A stretch of 64,000 nt of DNA from Cymbomonas tetramitiformis (lineage: Eukaryota; Chlorophyta; Pyramimonadophyceae; Pyramimonadales; Pyramimonadaceae), in contig LGRX02027154.1 in the NCBI GenBank assembly GCA_001247695.2, forward strand, positions 44,775 through 108,774. The letters are read 5' to 3'. A program made the position numbers and the translations under genes. This document shows positions 23,640 to 35,341 of the stretch, in pieces (the first letter of the stretch is position 1; every line of letters starts with the position of its first letter). The notes under the pieces are model-generated. The model searched no databases. It was given only the letters and a program-made list of their open reading frames with translations, and was not told where the DNA came from.

Positions 23640-25387
23640 ATGAGAAGACTGCATATCGCGCTAGTCACCATGCACCGGTCTGTTGAAAATATACACATTC
23701 CTGCCGCGGGTGTGCTGTCCTGTATATTTTTCGGATTTGTTGTGATTGCTAGCAGTGAAGATGTCGGCCATTCACGGCTCCGTGCGACTAATGTCGCGAT
23801 GACGGAAAATTCCTGGACTACGTCGTCACTTTATGGCATACCTGCTGTGAAGACTTATTCGCTGCAAACGAAGGACGATGTGACAGCAATTTCCCGGCGC
23901 TTACTACAAACGCCATCCGTTCAAATTGTAAATGGAAACCAAAAGGTTTGGCTCATGCATTCACGTCACTGAATGCTCGCACACGATAATTCTAGATCTC
24001 TATGCTGTATATATGCGCATTATAAGCCAGCGACATACCAGAAGGACTCCGCATATATCAATTATGGAGCATGCACACTGCGTTATTCATACTCGGCAGC
24101 ACTCTTCATATATATTCACGTGCTGGCTATATTGTCCTGTTGAGCCGACCACGGATTTGTCCGTGCGTGATTTAGCACTTGTACGCATGAAGGCGCACCC
24201 GTGCATAGCAGTGAACCATTCGGAAATGAATAGGGCGTCCATACTGCATTATAGCTATGCCAACAGCCTCCGTTTGATCATAAGTAGCATTTCCGCATAT
24301 ACAGCTGGGAAGAGGTGCGCCCAAATACAACCATTGGCCGACAGTGTTAACGTAAACTACAACCATTGGTCGACAGTATTACAGTAGTGTTGAATACAAC
24401 CGGTTGTATTTGCGCGCACCTCTTCCTAGGGTCTGCTGCTGGCGCAGCGTGATTCTCAGCAAGAATTAGAGCGAACTTGAAACAGAGAACATCCGCCATT
24501 TCTCGGACGCGGCGCGCGCGGATATGTCTGTGCATAATTTGGTTGCAATACTACATAGTAAATTCGTATTTACCCATGGGATATTTCGGCGGCCTTCTCG
24601 CAGCATGTTTCAATACATTCTGATTCCACACACACACACACATTCGTATACACATTCGTATACACATTCGTATACACCCGGCATACCGTACACCCGTTCA
24701 CCCTTCCACTCATACAGCCACACAGTCACAAAGTTACTCCAAGATGAGTAGTAAGCATCGGGTTACTGGGTGCTCGCCATCCAGATATTAACGCACACAC
24801 GTGCACATACTTAATGCACACTCGCACGCGCACACACACACCACACATACACCTACAGCTTTTAAAGCTATAGATATATATGATATATAGGTGTGCACAT
24901 ATGCTCCGTCCATGTAATGATGACACGCGTGGCACTTACTACGGTTTTGTGGACGATGGGTCTTCGCAATGGTATGGACTACTAGACAAACATATGTCGC
25001 CAGAGCTGGGAAGCGTGCGGTGAAGGATCTCCGTGTTGCTCCATGGGTGATTCCTGCATTAAGCTGAAAGCAGGATTTAGTCAGTGCCGGCCACAACCGT
25101 TCAACAAGTGTATGGCTGCTTGGGAACAATGTGGCGGTGATTCGTGGCTGGGCCCAAAAACCTGCTGCTCTGGCCTGAACTGTGTCGAGCTCGATCAATA
25201 TTACTCTCAGTGCAAACCAGGCGGCGGAGCAGGCGACGGAGCAGCCGATAAGTGCAGCGGTAAATATGAGCAATGTGGAGGTCAGCAATGGTCGGGATCA
25301 ACCTGCTGTGCAGATGGATTTAAGTGTGCCAAGAAGGATGATTGGTACAGCCAGTGCCGGCCTAATGCGGTTTATGATGGCGATTAA
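23640..25387 (+). CDS. Secreted protein with three CBM1 (fungal-type cellulose-binding) modules
   Basis: Two exons: 23640-23945 and 25004-25387, both phase 0 at the junction (donor GTTTGG, acceptor TCGCCAG), ~229 residues. Exon 1 (ATG at 23640, or 23670) encodes a hydrophobic signal/anchor segment (PAAGVLSCIFFGFVVIAS) and later RRLLQ. Exon 2 encodes three tandem Cys-rich modules. Modules 2 (EQCGGDSWLGPKTCC...YYSQC) and 3 (EQCGGQQWSGSTCC...WYSQC) match the CBM1 consensus of CGG, W, G, CC and aromatic-SQC. Module 1 (EACGEGSPCC...GFSQC) is shorter and lacks the CGG and W. Known CBM1 modules bind crystalline cellulose through a flat aromatic face. There is no catalytic domain, so a cell-wall or prey/substrate-binding role is inferred. 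The 1.06-kb intron is long; exon 1 membership is the less certain part. Confidence 0.7.
24625..24680 (+). repeat. CA run and 12-bp ATTCGTATACAC repeat, 3 copies
   Basis: Simple repeats inside the proposed intron of the CBM1 gene. Confidence 0.9.
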
Positions 25388-27102
25388 TCGGGAGTAGTTG
25401 CACACATCACACAGTGTGCTGCCGCGAACCATGCCCATGAGCAAATGAGATATACCACCCCGCTGGAAAACGCTTAAACCACAGCAGCAATAAAAATGCA
25501 GGACCATACCTTGCATGAAATTGTCCGCCAAGTCACACAGTGATACTGTATGGTATTATTACAAGTACTGCAATAAGCAGGCTGGACTGGGCTTCGTGAG
25601 AACTATTCTTGTGGCATAATCTTCGAGTGGCTAGTAAAATAAGCAAGTATTCAATGATGTATACTTTTTGGCAAGATCAACTTTCGAATAGCGCATGTGC
25701 CCAAACTCATAACGCTAGCAATATCGCAAGAAACCCTTCAAATGACAAGATGGGAATATCATACATTCGAAAATGCAATTTTCGGGTGTGGCATGGAAAT
25801 AAGCATGCACCATACAAAATTCCATTCGACAGTCCATCATCATAAATGTGTCGTTATGTCGTTACATGCCACCCTAAAAAATGCACAAACTAATTTAATT
25901 AAACAAGGCTGCATTATTACTCGGTGGATCATTAGATATCTCATCAGTAACAAATCTCATTCGTAACAGGCGACGATGCCTCGACTGTCTCTACATTAAC
26001 TTCCGACACCAGCAAATATCACACAGATTGCATTAACGCCCAGAACATTGGCAACCCATGGACTGCTTGAAGGCAAGAATAAGACATCCCTTGGCGGCCT
26101 TATTCAAAAACGATTTGCTCCTCATCATCCTCCATGCGCCACCGCTCGTTGGGACGGGGCGCAGACGCTCGCGGTGGCGGTGTGCGATCCCTCCCTCGCC
26201 TGCACCATACATCCCAACAATCCCGAGACTGCTAATGATATCCTATGAAAAATACACTTGATGATGGGATGATACATTTGCCTTGGAACAGCCTCTGTCC
26301 GTTTCGCCAAGTTCTGCCAAGTGTGCTGCCTCTCTGGCGTTTCCATTTAGAGGTGATCCCAAGATACTTGAGGAAATGTTGGAATTGAATGCAGGCCAGC
26401 CAAAGACATCGAGCCAATGCAACATTCCCCATTTTTGGTAGTGTGCTCAAACTGATGGAAGCTCTGATAGGCCATTTGAAGCATGCCCGCTTTCCAACAT
26501 GGTTTTTGCTACTTTTGTTTTCGCCGCTCTATTGTTTCACCGTTAGTGCAAACACTGCATACCGTTTCTTGCTAAACTTCAAAAAAGAGCTTTGCATGTT
26601 TTTTAACAATTTTCAAAACCAGACCTGGGAAGTTTCCATTTCCGCCACTCGAAACCCTCAAGATGTGCAAACACTGGAAATGTGCCATTGCCACACTCCT
26701 CATATCTGAGTAATGGATGTCGCGACATTGCCGTGAAGTTTGCGGAGGGAGCGCCGGTCAGCGCAACATGGTGGGTGGGAAAAGTACCGCAAAGGTCGAG
26801 CTCGCGGAGGGGAAGCCGGGCGGCGCGATCCCGCTGGGGGTGTGCTTGCAGGCATTCGGCTGAGCAGCTTCTCTCGCAGCATGGTCTCCAGATACCTTCA
26901 GTGTGACCCAATCCAGCAACATGAGTACCGCCAGAAAGTGCATAGCTCGGAGCATAGGCAACATGTTCATCTGGGGGATTGCTCACACATCTAGGTTGAC
27001 ATTGAATTTCGGTGCGACTACTATATATATATATATTGGTCTCATTGGATATGCGATCACCGTCTGTGGTGTTGAGAAACGAAAGCAATCGGTAGGAGGA
27101 GG
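25388..27102. other. No confident gene
   Basis: Mixed AT-rich DNA with short open frames on both strands (for example the minus frame at 26700-26882) but no convincing splice chain or recognisable motif. A short AT run lies near 27020. Confidence 0.5.
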
Positions 27103-27204
27103 CATTATGTACCCACACCGGAGATCAAAGGATTCAACACACATCTGGATGAACGTCCCAAAATGTGTGTTGAATCCTTTGATCTCCGGTGTGGGTACAT
27201 AATG
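27103..27204. repeat. 102-bp near-perfect hairpin
   Basis: Arms of ~42 bp (CATTATGTACCCACACCGGA... and its reverse complement ending ...GGGTACATAATG) around a ~18-nt loop. It could fold as RNA or be a miniature foldback element. It lies 15 bp left of the dispersed GGTGCCAAAGGAATCGGTC motif. Confidence 0.9.
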
Positions 27205-27584
27205 CGGCCGCTCTTCTGTGGCTACGTGGTGCCAAAGGAATCGGTCGAAGGATACGCCCACATGTGCACCTCCTCGAGGCAGCACGCACATATTGGGTTA
27301 AAACCCTAAAACACACATGTATGTGTGTGTATGTGGCTCGTGCCAGAGATGGGATGTGTGACGAGAGGCCCAATGAGCGCATCAAGCCAAAGAAAAGCTA
27401 GGTGCGCCCTTGCTTCCGCGAGGCAACATTCACACCACCACAATTCAGACTTCACTGCAACACTCACCGCGTGGACTTCACGAGCACGGCCTCTCGTGTG
27501 GTGGTGAGCTTCACCACGCCCTGCGCACACAAACACATCCACCTCGCTTGCGCCTCCCGCCTGCGCTCCGAAGCACGGCGCGTG

Positions 27585-27890
27585 CATCCGCCAGATGGCG
27601 CCAGCGCAGCGCATGCAGCACCAGTCACTGGTCGCATGCATCCACCAGATGGCGCCAGCGCAACGCATGCAGCACCCGTTACTGGCCGCATGCATCCGCC
27701 AGATGGCGCCAGCGCAGCACATGCAGCACCAGTCAATGGCCGCATGCATCCACCAGATGGCGCCAGCGCAGCACATGCAGCACCAGTCACTGGCCGCATG
27801 CATCCGCCAGATGGCGCCAGCGCAGCACATGCAGCACCAGTCACTGGCCGCATGCATCCGCCAGATGGCGCCAGCGCAGCGCATGCATCT
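27585..27890. repeat. 54-bp minisatellite, about 5.5 copies
   Basis: Unit begins CGCATGCATCCGCCAGATGG and contains GCAGCACCAGTCACTGGC. The period is a multiple of 3 and every frame is open on the plus strand (18-residue peptide repeats), so coding cannot be judged from open frames. It lies beyond the last exon found for the minus-strand RS gene and could be in its 3' part. Confidence 0.9.
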
Positions 27891-28150
27891 CCATGTGGCG
27901 CGCCGGTGGCCGCCCGCAGGGATCTCCACACAGCCCCCTCATTCGAAACGCAGGGCTCTGCCGGGATGCGGTACCAGCAGGCCTCATTGGACATTGCTGC
28001 ACAGGCACCTCAGCGTGCTGGGGGCAAGCACCGAGGCCGGCCCGGGCCTACAGCAACGCCCAGCGGCAGTCATTCGCGTAGTTGCGAATAAGATATCCGG
28101 ACAGGAAGCAGCGCAACGTGGCAGGCCTTACGCGGTTGCCGTTGACATAC

Positions 28151-31100
28151 CTCTTTCTCCATGTGGACACATAAATTAAAGAAGTTGCCGAAGCTGGTGC
28201 TCTCGATGGCAAAGGATTCCTTTATCTCCTGGCATATGCCTCCCCCTCACCCCGACATCCCCGTTCAGCGTGGCCGTCAGTGGGTGCCTCTGGGGGGCGG
28301 GCAGCCGTGGCGGAGAAAGATGCGGGCCGCATACGAGCCTCGCACAAGACCTTCCCAGGGCTATGCGAGAGGGGAGGGACCAAAGGCGCAGGGCATCATA
28401 CTGCTGCAGCATGCACATGTGTAGAGTGCATGTTAAGGTCGGCCGAGGGCTACCACGCACACGCGATTGATTCAGGATTGGGGACCACGGAAGGTCCCAT
28501 GTTCGCCCTCGTCAGAGGTGCAATCGTGTTTGGGAGAGGCGCGGAAAGGGGGGCCAATGCCGTGCACACCTTCATTAGGGACGCCACGATGTTGATGTCA
28601 AAAGGCACCTCGTGCGTCTTGATCGCCTGCCGCCCGCGGTTCAGGCAGTCAGCACCATCGCCTCGAGTGCACACACCGATCTGAGGGCGGCTCATTGGTG
28701 CAGCCGCCCGTCCACGGTGCCAAGGCCATCGACCATTGTGTTTCAAACTCATTTTACAGCGGGGGCTGCGTTGCTGTGAGATCCGAAGAGCTACCACCCA
28801 CTTCAGGGAACTGGAAAATGGGAGCCGGGACGGTGGGAGCGCGGCAAGGGATTCGGGTGACAGGCGCTTGCAGGTCATCGAACATCAAGTTGCATAGCCA
28901 GCACACACATCATGCCGGGCATAGCTGCATGCTCGCTCGAGGAACCTGCGCACCTGCTGCAGCGCCTCCTTGTACAGTTCCAACACCACGTCGTCAGGAA
29001 GCTCAGCCGCCGTCGTCCCCGGCGCCGTGGTCTCCACTTTCTTAATCACCTTTGGGGTTCCCTCAGCCCCGGACACTCTCCCCTCCCCCTCCTCTTCCTC
29101 CTCCTCGCTGCCGTCATCTGCCACCTCACGGGGCTTGGCTTCCTCCTCTTTCCCCGCTGCGCTCGGATCCATCTCCATCGGGGAGGGGGAGGGGGAGGGG
29201 GCATCGGTCACAGCCTCCTCCATTTGCGCATCCTCCATCTCACCGCCAGCCTCCTTCTCATCCCCTTGCGTCGAGGCAGCGGCCTTGTCCTCCGCCTTTT
29301 CCTTCTCCGGCGCCTCCTTGGCCTCCCCGTCCCCCTCACAAACTTCCGCTGAGTCGCGGGCGTTAACCTCTTCGGGGACCTTGCTAGCTGCCGGCGCTTC
29401 ACCGTCAGCAGGTTCCGGCTCACTCTTCTTCTCAAGCTTCACTTTGTCCCCGGAATCCTTGATCGCCGCGTCCCCCGGCTCCTCCTTCTTCTTCCCCTCG
29501 GCCGTCTCCGCGGTTGCTTTCTTCTCCTGCAGCAAGTGCCACCCGATGAATACCGCCGGACCGTGCCCGAGGGCAGGCTCGCCCCGCAGGCACCACAGAT
29601 CCGCCTGCACCGAGGTGATGGGGACGCACTGACCCATGAACCATGGTGGGTGATAAGAACAGAAAAATGAGAACTGGGTCCATGCGGCCCTGCACGAAAT
29701 CTATCAACTGAGTGGCCGGGGCACAGCAAGTCAGAGGTGAGCCCGCCAATAGCACGGTGGATGCAAGGCCCGCGCGCCGGAGCAGGGCCGGGGCGTAACA
29801 ATGCACCCCCCGCATGCTGAGAAGACAGCAGTATGCGTGTATCCGTATGTGCCATATTGCTACCCGGGCAATGCAGAGCTGCTCAGCCGACTCAGCCAGC
29901 ATGGGGCGGCTGGGACCTCTTGCGAGATAGCACTGCATGCGTCGCATGGATATCAACAAGGTTCTAAGGGACCGTGAGGGGGTGCTCCGACTAGGTTCTA
30001 AGGGACCGTGAGGGGGTGCTCCGACCAGGTTCTAAGGGACCGTGAGGGGGTGCTCCGACCAGGTTCTAAGGGACCGTGAGGAGGTGCTCCGACCAGGTTC
30101 TAAGGGACCGTGAAGGGGTACTCGGACCAGGTAAATACACGCCAAAAGGACATCAGAGAGGAGACCCAGGCGCAATGCGCACGGTCACCGGTGCGGGGAC
30201 GAGCCCCTTTGCTAGGCCCCGCTGCCCCGAGGGTAGCAATCAGAGCGCGGTGCGGTGGCATCACCCCCGGCTGGCTAATGCATTGTGAACTGATGAAGAA
30301 ATGGCAATTCCTGGCCCGGGCAGGCACTGAGCCGTGAGGCGAGCGCCTTGCCTAGTGCGAGGTGGTTTCATCCACCGTGTCCTGCAGCGGCCCCTACAGC
30401 CTGCAAGCAGCTGTCTGCATCTTAATCAAACAATCAGGAGGACTCCGTGGTCACCTTTTCCTTCATCTTGCTCTGGTCTTTTCCGGCACCATCCTTGTCT
30501 TTAGCTTTATCTTTGCTCTTCTCCTTATCTTTGTTCGCTTTCGTTTTGGTTTTCTCTCCCTTTCCCTGGCATCCTCCAAGACCCGCAGACTCCCCTGATT
30601 CAGGAAATCGTCCATCGAGTGGAGCGGCCTCTCCCTTTCCCTGGCATCCTCCAAGACCCGCAGACTCCCCTGATTCAGGAAATCGTCCATCGAGTGGAGC
30701 GGCCTCTCCCGCAACAGATCCCCGATCACCCAGTCCTACATGGGTATCCCCATGCCAACCTTCAGCTTCTGGTCCTCTCTTCCTCCGGCCCGGCACACTC
30801 CCCTTCTTCCTCCGTCTCTGCAACTCGGGTATCGACGTGGATCCGCATCGCACAAAGCTTGCATTGAAGCGGGCCCCGTCGACGCTCCACCAGATCTCAG
30901 CATAGCCTCAAACAGCCTGGCCTTCTCAGCCCTCCAGTGATGCATGCGCCGCCCGGTAGCAGGGCGTAGCTCACGGTAGGGGGCGGTCCCTAACCTTGTC
31001 CTTGGCTTTGGTCTTGTCCTTCTTCTTCTTCTCGGGGCTCTTCTTCTTCTTGCGGGGGGGTGGACTTCTGGAGGAGTCACTGGAGCTGCTCCGGCTCCGC

Positions 31101-34100
31101 CGCCGCTTCACCGGGCTCGGCGAGCTCCGCCGCTTCACCGGGCTCGGCGAGCTCCGCCGCCTCCTTACTGGAGCTTTCCTCCCCCCGGAACCCCTTGCGC
31201 CATACCTGTTCCCACCTCCTCCGCGGCTGCGGCTGCGGCTGCGGCTGCGGCTGCTGCTAGGCGTTCTGCACATCCCATCCAGTGACACTCGCAAATCTGT
31301 GACTGTGTCTTTTTCAGTGCACTCGTCAATGGCGGGCTTTGTAGGAAGATCGCCTCAGGGGAGGCCCATAGCAAACTTCACTTCCCACTTTGCACTCATA
31401 TTCCGGGGTAACACCCGGAGAGTCTGGTGCTGTGCATAGGGGAAGAGTTCCAAAGTGTAACACCTAAAACGATCTAGCAACAACCGAGATAGGCACCTTG
31501 GCGTCAAGCAGGCTCCGAGCGAGGGGTCTTGGCTTCAAACAGGACCCGGGCTGGCCGTTTGGCTTCAAGGTTATCTTACAGCGCCAAGCTCTGTGCTAAC
31601 ATAGGAGAGGGTGCACAGCCTACTTGTGCTTCGCTCTGGTTCGCCGTCGCGCGTCCTCGCGCTGGCCCATGTGCATGGCGCCAACAGTGTCGGGTAAAAT
31701 TGGTGCGGCAAGCTGTGCAAGCATTGCTGGAAGCTGAATTGAGGGAAGGGGACCAGTGAAAGTTTTCTACCTGCGGCGGCGGCGGTCACGGCTTATGCTG
31801 CGCGATCGGCGGCGAAAGCTGCGCCAAACAGCACGGTGGTGATATGAGGACGTAATGAGCACAGAACAGAGGGAGGATCCAGCGAACGGCACGGTGGAGA
31901 CACACACTCGGCTCGACGCAAAATGCGACAGAGGACTGAGCACACAGCACGGCAGATAGTGCCGGCTCGAAGCACAGGAAAGCCACACTTCAGACCGGGA
32001 TCCCAGGCATAGGCCAGCCTTGCAACAGGCAAGCGCTTCCGGCGTCACCAGAACATGTGCTCTCCTCGAATGCCCGGACTCTGCTTTGACTCCCCTGCCC
32101 GAAACAAAAAGTAGAGCCCGAGTAAAACGAGGAAAACGAGGGAAACGACACCTGCCACGGAGAGGGGCACGTCGGCTGCGGCTGCGGCTGCGGCTGCGGC
32201 TGCGGCTATCACTGCTGCTGCGGTTCCGACGCCTCGCACCACGGCTGGTGCCACGTCGACGACTTCCACTGCGGCTGCGGCTCCGGCTGCTGCTTCGGCT
32301 GCGGCTGCGGCTACGGCTGGGGCGCTTCTTTCCACCTGATGCCTTGGAGGATTTGTCACTGAAGGAAGTAAACAAACCGGTTCGAGTGTGAGTGGTATAT
32401 CGGCTCTCCCGAAAATATAAAAGGCATGTGTGGGAGACAGCAGTTTGGCACACGTAGTGCTGACCATGTGACGCCAACCTGAAAGGGAGCCTCCCGGGCG
32501 AAAAGGTGCATTGATCATCCTAAGGCAGCGTCTCAGGAGGGGTCGGGTCTGAAATGAATTAGTGTCGAGCAGCAAGCATGTGCGACGTTAGCATGGAAGG
32601 GACAAATGTGACTGTTTCAAAAGCAAGGACAAGTCAGCAACAGCGCATATGGAATAGATACAAGTAAGTGGTCGGTTGACCGGCAGCCGTAACAAGCTTC
32701 ACGGCACCATATCCTTAACCCTCTTGATACACGAGTACACACCACCTCGGGTGCTAAAATTTGAGCGGGTCATGAGCAATCTCCAGGTCCACCAGCAAAA
32801 TTCGACAAACTTCCCTGCCCACATGCAGGTATCCACTAGCCTGAGAGCTGCAACGTGAGGCGTGGGGGGAGAATGCAAGTACCCTTTACTTCCGCTCTTG
32901 GTAGCAGTGACGGTGGTTGGGCCTGCTGTCACATTGGCGGCAGCAGTTGCGGCGGCAGCGAGTTTAGCAGCTGCGTCGGCGATGCCAGACGGTGGTTCGG
33001 GTGCCATCGCTTTCGCCACAGCATCCTTCGCACGCTGCACCGCAATTGAGGCGGCTTGTTTCTGGCAGCCCAAACCCGCAAAAGATATCAGCAAATGTCA
33101 CGAAAGTTGGCGCACGCTAGGCTGTCTTCTGAGTGACTGCAGTTCACTCAGGTTGGTGATCATGCAATACATAGCATGGGGGTGGAAGCTGGTGGTAGAG
33201 GCGGCCAGAGAATACTGATGTGCGAGATCAGTGAGCAGGGCTTGGATTTGCCGGCATTTAACCGGTGGCTCTCATATTTGCCGGCATTTAGCCGGTGGCT
33301 CTCATATTTGCTCAGGCTGGGTGTGTTGAAGGGCCCAACGCTCGATACAGCCACAACGTAAATTGCTGCCCCCACATACCTTGTACTTGTAACCAGGTGC
33401 ATGAATTGCATCCCCTCGGAGCCTGGTCCAAAATCCGTTTGCAATATACCCGTACTTGTCTACATACGTCTTTGTGTGATGTCAAGCATTGATTGAGAGC
33501 GTCGCACTTTACACGTAAGAACCACGTGCTGTGTGCCATAGATTGTGTATTTCGCGCGGAGCAAAGCTGCTCCGCGGTAAGTGCAGTGCGCGTGGGCTTA
33601 AAGCTGTCATGGCCCGGTGAAAGCGCGTGCCGAAACCCTGCGCTAAAATTCCGGTCCATCATAGATACACGCTGTTGGTGTTCTCTTTCGCGAGAGACCG
33701 AAATGCACACCTGGTGGTGGCCTCAGAAAGGGCCGAGCTAGAAGGAGCAAGGGCTCTTGCTAACCTTTTTGTAAGATTTTTCGTAGGCTTCCTCGGTCTC
33801 AACGAGAGATTCCTCTGCGATCTTGAGAGCCTGTGGTGGCACACAGAACTGTGATCAGCATCGGGACACCAGAAATAATTCACTCCGTTCTCCACAAAAG
33901 GCAAGCTCACACAGCACAGCTACATTATGTGCCAGGCTATGCGTGCCCGAACGACGGTCTCGTGTGCAAGCAAGAAATATTTTCCCGTTGCACTAGTGTT
34001 GAGAGGCCTATTTCAGACCGCCCCGGGACAATATCCCTGACGAAGCCCCGTGCTTTTCCAGTGAAACCCTGATGAAAGCTCACGTGATCGAGAGTAAGAT

Positions 34101-35327
34101 ACAATATTCTCAGGCACTCGACGCGGAAGTTTTGAGGGTAAAAACTGGCAGTGTGTGGGCAGGTGACGATGCTTGCTTTAGGGTCGTTAACTGGGAACTG
34201 CACCGCTTCCTTAATCAAACCTTCCCAAACAGAGCTGTAGAGATCGGAAAAGAAAGCGAAAGCACCTTCGTGCGCGATAGGACTGCAGTCGCAGCCTCTC
34301 TCAATCGTAGTGATAAGGCTGTCCACTCAGCTTGTATCTCGAGCTCTCGTTCCTTATTCAAGTTAAGGACTTCTTGTGCCTGTCGTGTCAAGCACTCGAG
34401 CTTCCTCAACAGGTACTTCGCCACTTGGTAGGCAGTGAGTGCCAGAATCAGCAACAAAGGAATAAATTGTATGTCACACGCAGTACCACACACAAATATT
34501 ATTCTACCATGTCACGTGAGATCTCCGGTTGATCGCGGTGCAAAACAAGAGATATCGAACAACGTCCCACCCGGAGAACCTGATCGGACGTTCTAACTTT
34601 GCCTGAAACGGCACACGTCTACGAAAATAACAAATATATGAAGGAATAAGGTTCTCACCAGCTTGGCACAAGCTGCCGCAACCGCAAGATCATCTTTCAC
34701 GCTTGCCTATACGCCCAACCGAAGATCCCGTCAGCTGTGCCCACAATATTGTCCGCTTTCTTCGACAGCGAGTATCTCTTAGAAAGCAATCGAACTCCGC
34801 TATAAGGAAAATACTTTCCGTCACAAAAACCCCGCAATTTTCCACAGTCATCATGCCAGAAAGACATGTTCAACAAGGATCAGCAGGAACAAGATGATCC
34901 GATAATCTCTGCGGCCGTATGCAACTCCCGACAATACCATTTCGGCATACCTGCTCTGCTTTGAGCCCGCGTTCTTCTTCAAGAGACTTTTGTTTCTCTT
35001 CAACAGCGGTCGATACAGCTTCCTGCAGTGAAAGGCACGAAGCGTCAAAACATACAATGCGCATCACCTGTTGTATATATACAGAAAAGAAATCGCTAAC
35101 CGAGCCCAGCGACACAGGGAGAAATCAAAGGTTCTGGAACCTTTGCAGAGTTGAGCGACTCCATAGCTTCAGATTCGAGCCTGCGGAAAACAAACGCTTA
35201 GGTAAAAAACCAGCCAGGAAGAAAATAACACAACGCACCAAACTCACCTCATCGCTGCTCCCGCTGCAGCTTCAGCTTTGGCAACCGCAGCAGCGGCAGC
35301 ACTGGGCGGCAAGAATAAACTACTCAT
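28151..35327 (-). CDS. Coiled-coil/RS-domain nuclear protein, at least 13 exons (3' end unresolved)
   Basis: Exons on the minus strand, all phase-consistent: 35248-35327, 35141-35180, 34951-35022, 34266-34415, 33765-33830, 32883-33061, 32152-32358, 31771-31818, 30995-31265, 30455-30565, 28954-29526, 28570-28680, 28151-28225. The ATG at 35327 starts MSSLFLPPSAAAAAVAKAE. Order of regions: ~190 residues of Ala/Glu/Lys helix and probable coiled coil; an RS domain (RSRSRSRSSSRSRSRSGSRR and further RS/SPSP runs); a Lys-rich tract; a ~190-residue Glu-rich acidic exon; then a compact conserved-looking part (IGVCTRGDGADCLNRG... and SFAIESTSFGNFF...). RS domains mark splicing and other nuclear RNA factors; nuclear RNA-processing work is inferred. 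No RRM or zinc knuckle was seen and I do not recognise the family. Confidence 0.7.
29960..30130 (+). repeat. 34-bp minisatellite, 5 copies
   Basis: Unit GGTTCTAAGGGACCGTGAGG followed by GGGTGCTCCGACCA, in an intron of the RS-domain gene. Confidence 0.95.
30551..30710 (-). repeat. ~73-bp tandem duplication including an exon acceptor
   Basis: The block containing TTTCCCTGGCATCCTCCAAG and GATTCAGGAAATCGTCCATC is present twice. On the minus strand both copies carry the acceptor ATGCCAG followed by GGAAAGGGAGAG, so the exon at 30455-30565 has two possible acceptors that use the same frame. Confidence 0.85.
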
Positions 35328-35341
35328 GCCGCTGTCGCTGC

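Noticed and set aside
27306..28179. Long frames on both strands over the 54-bp repeat as a repeat protein
   Set aside because: All plus frames and a minus frame are open simultaneously; no way to favour one without transcripts.
28970..29632. 220-codon Ser-rich plus-strand frame
   Set aside because: Antisense shadow of the acidic exon of the RS-domain gene.
30996..31439. Leu/Arg-rich plus-strand frame
   Set aside because: Antisense shadow of the RS-domain exon at 30995-31265.
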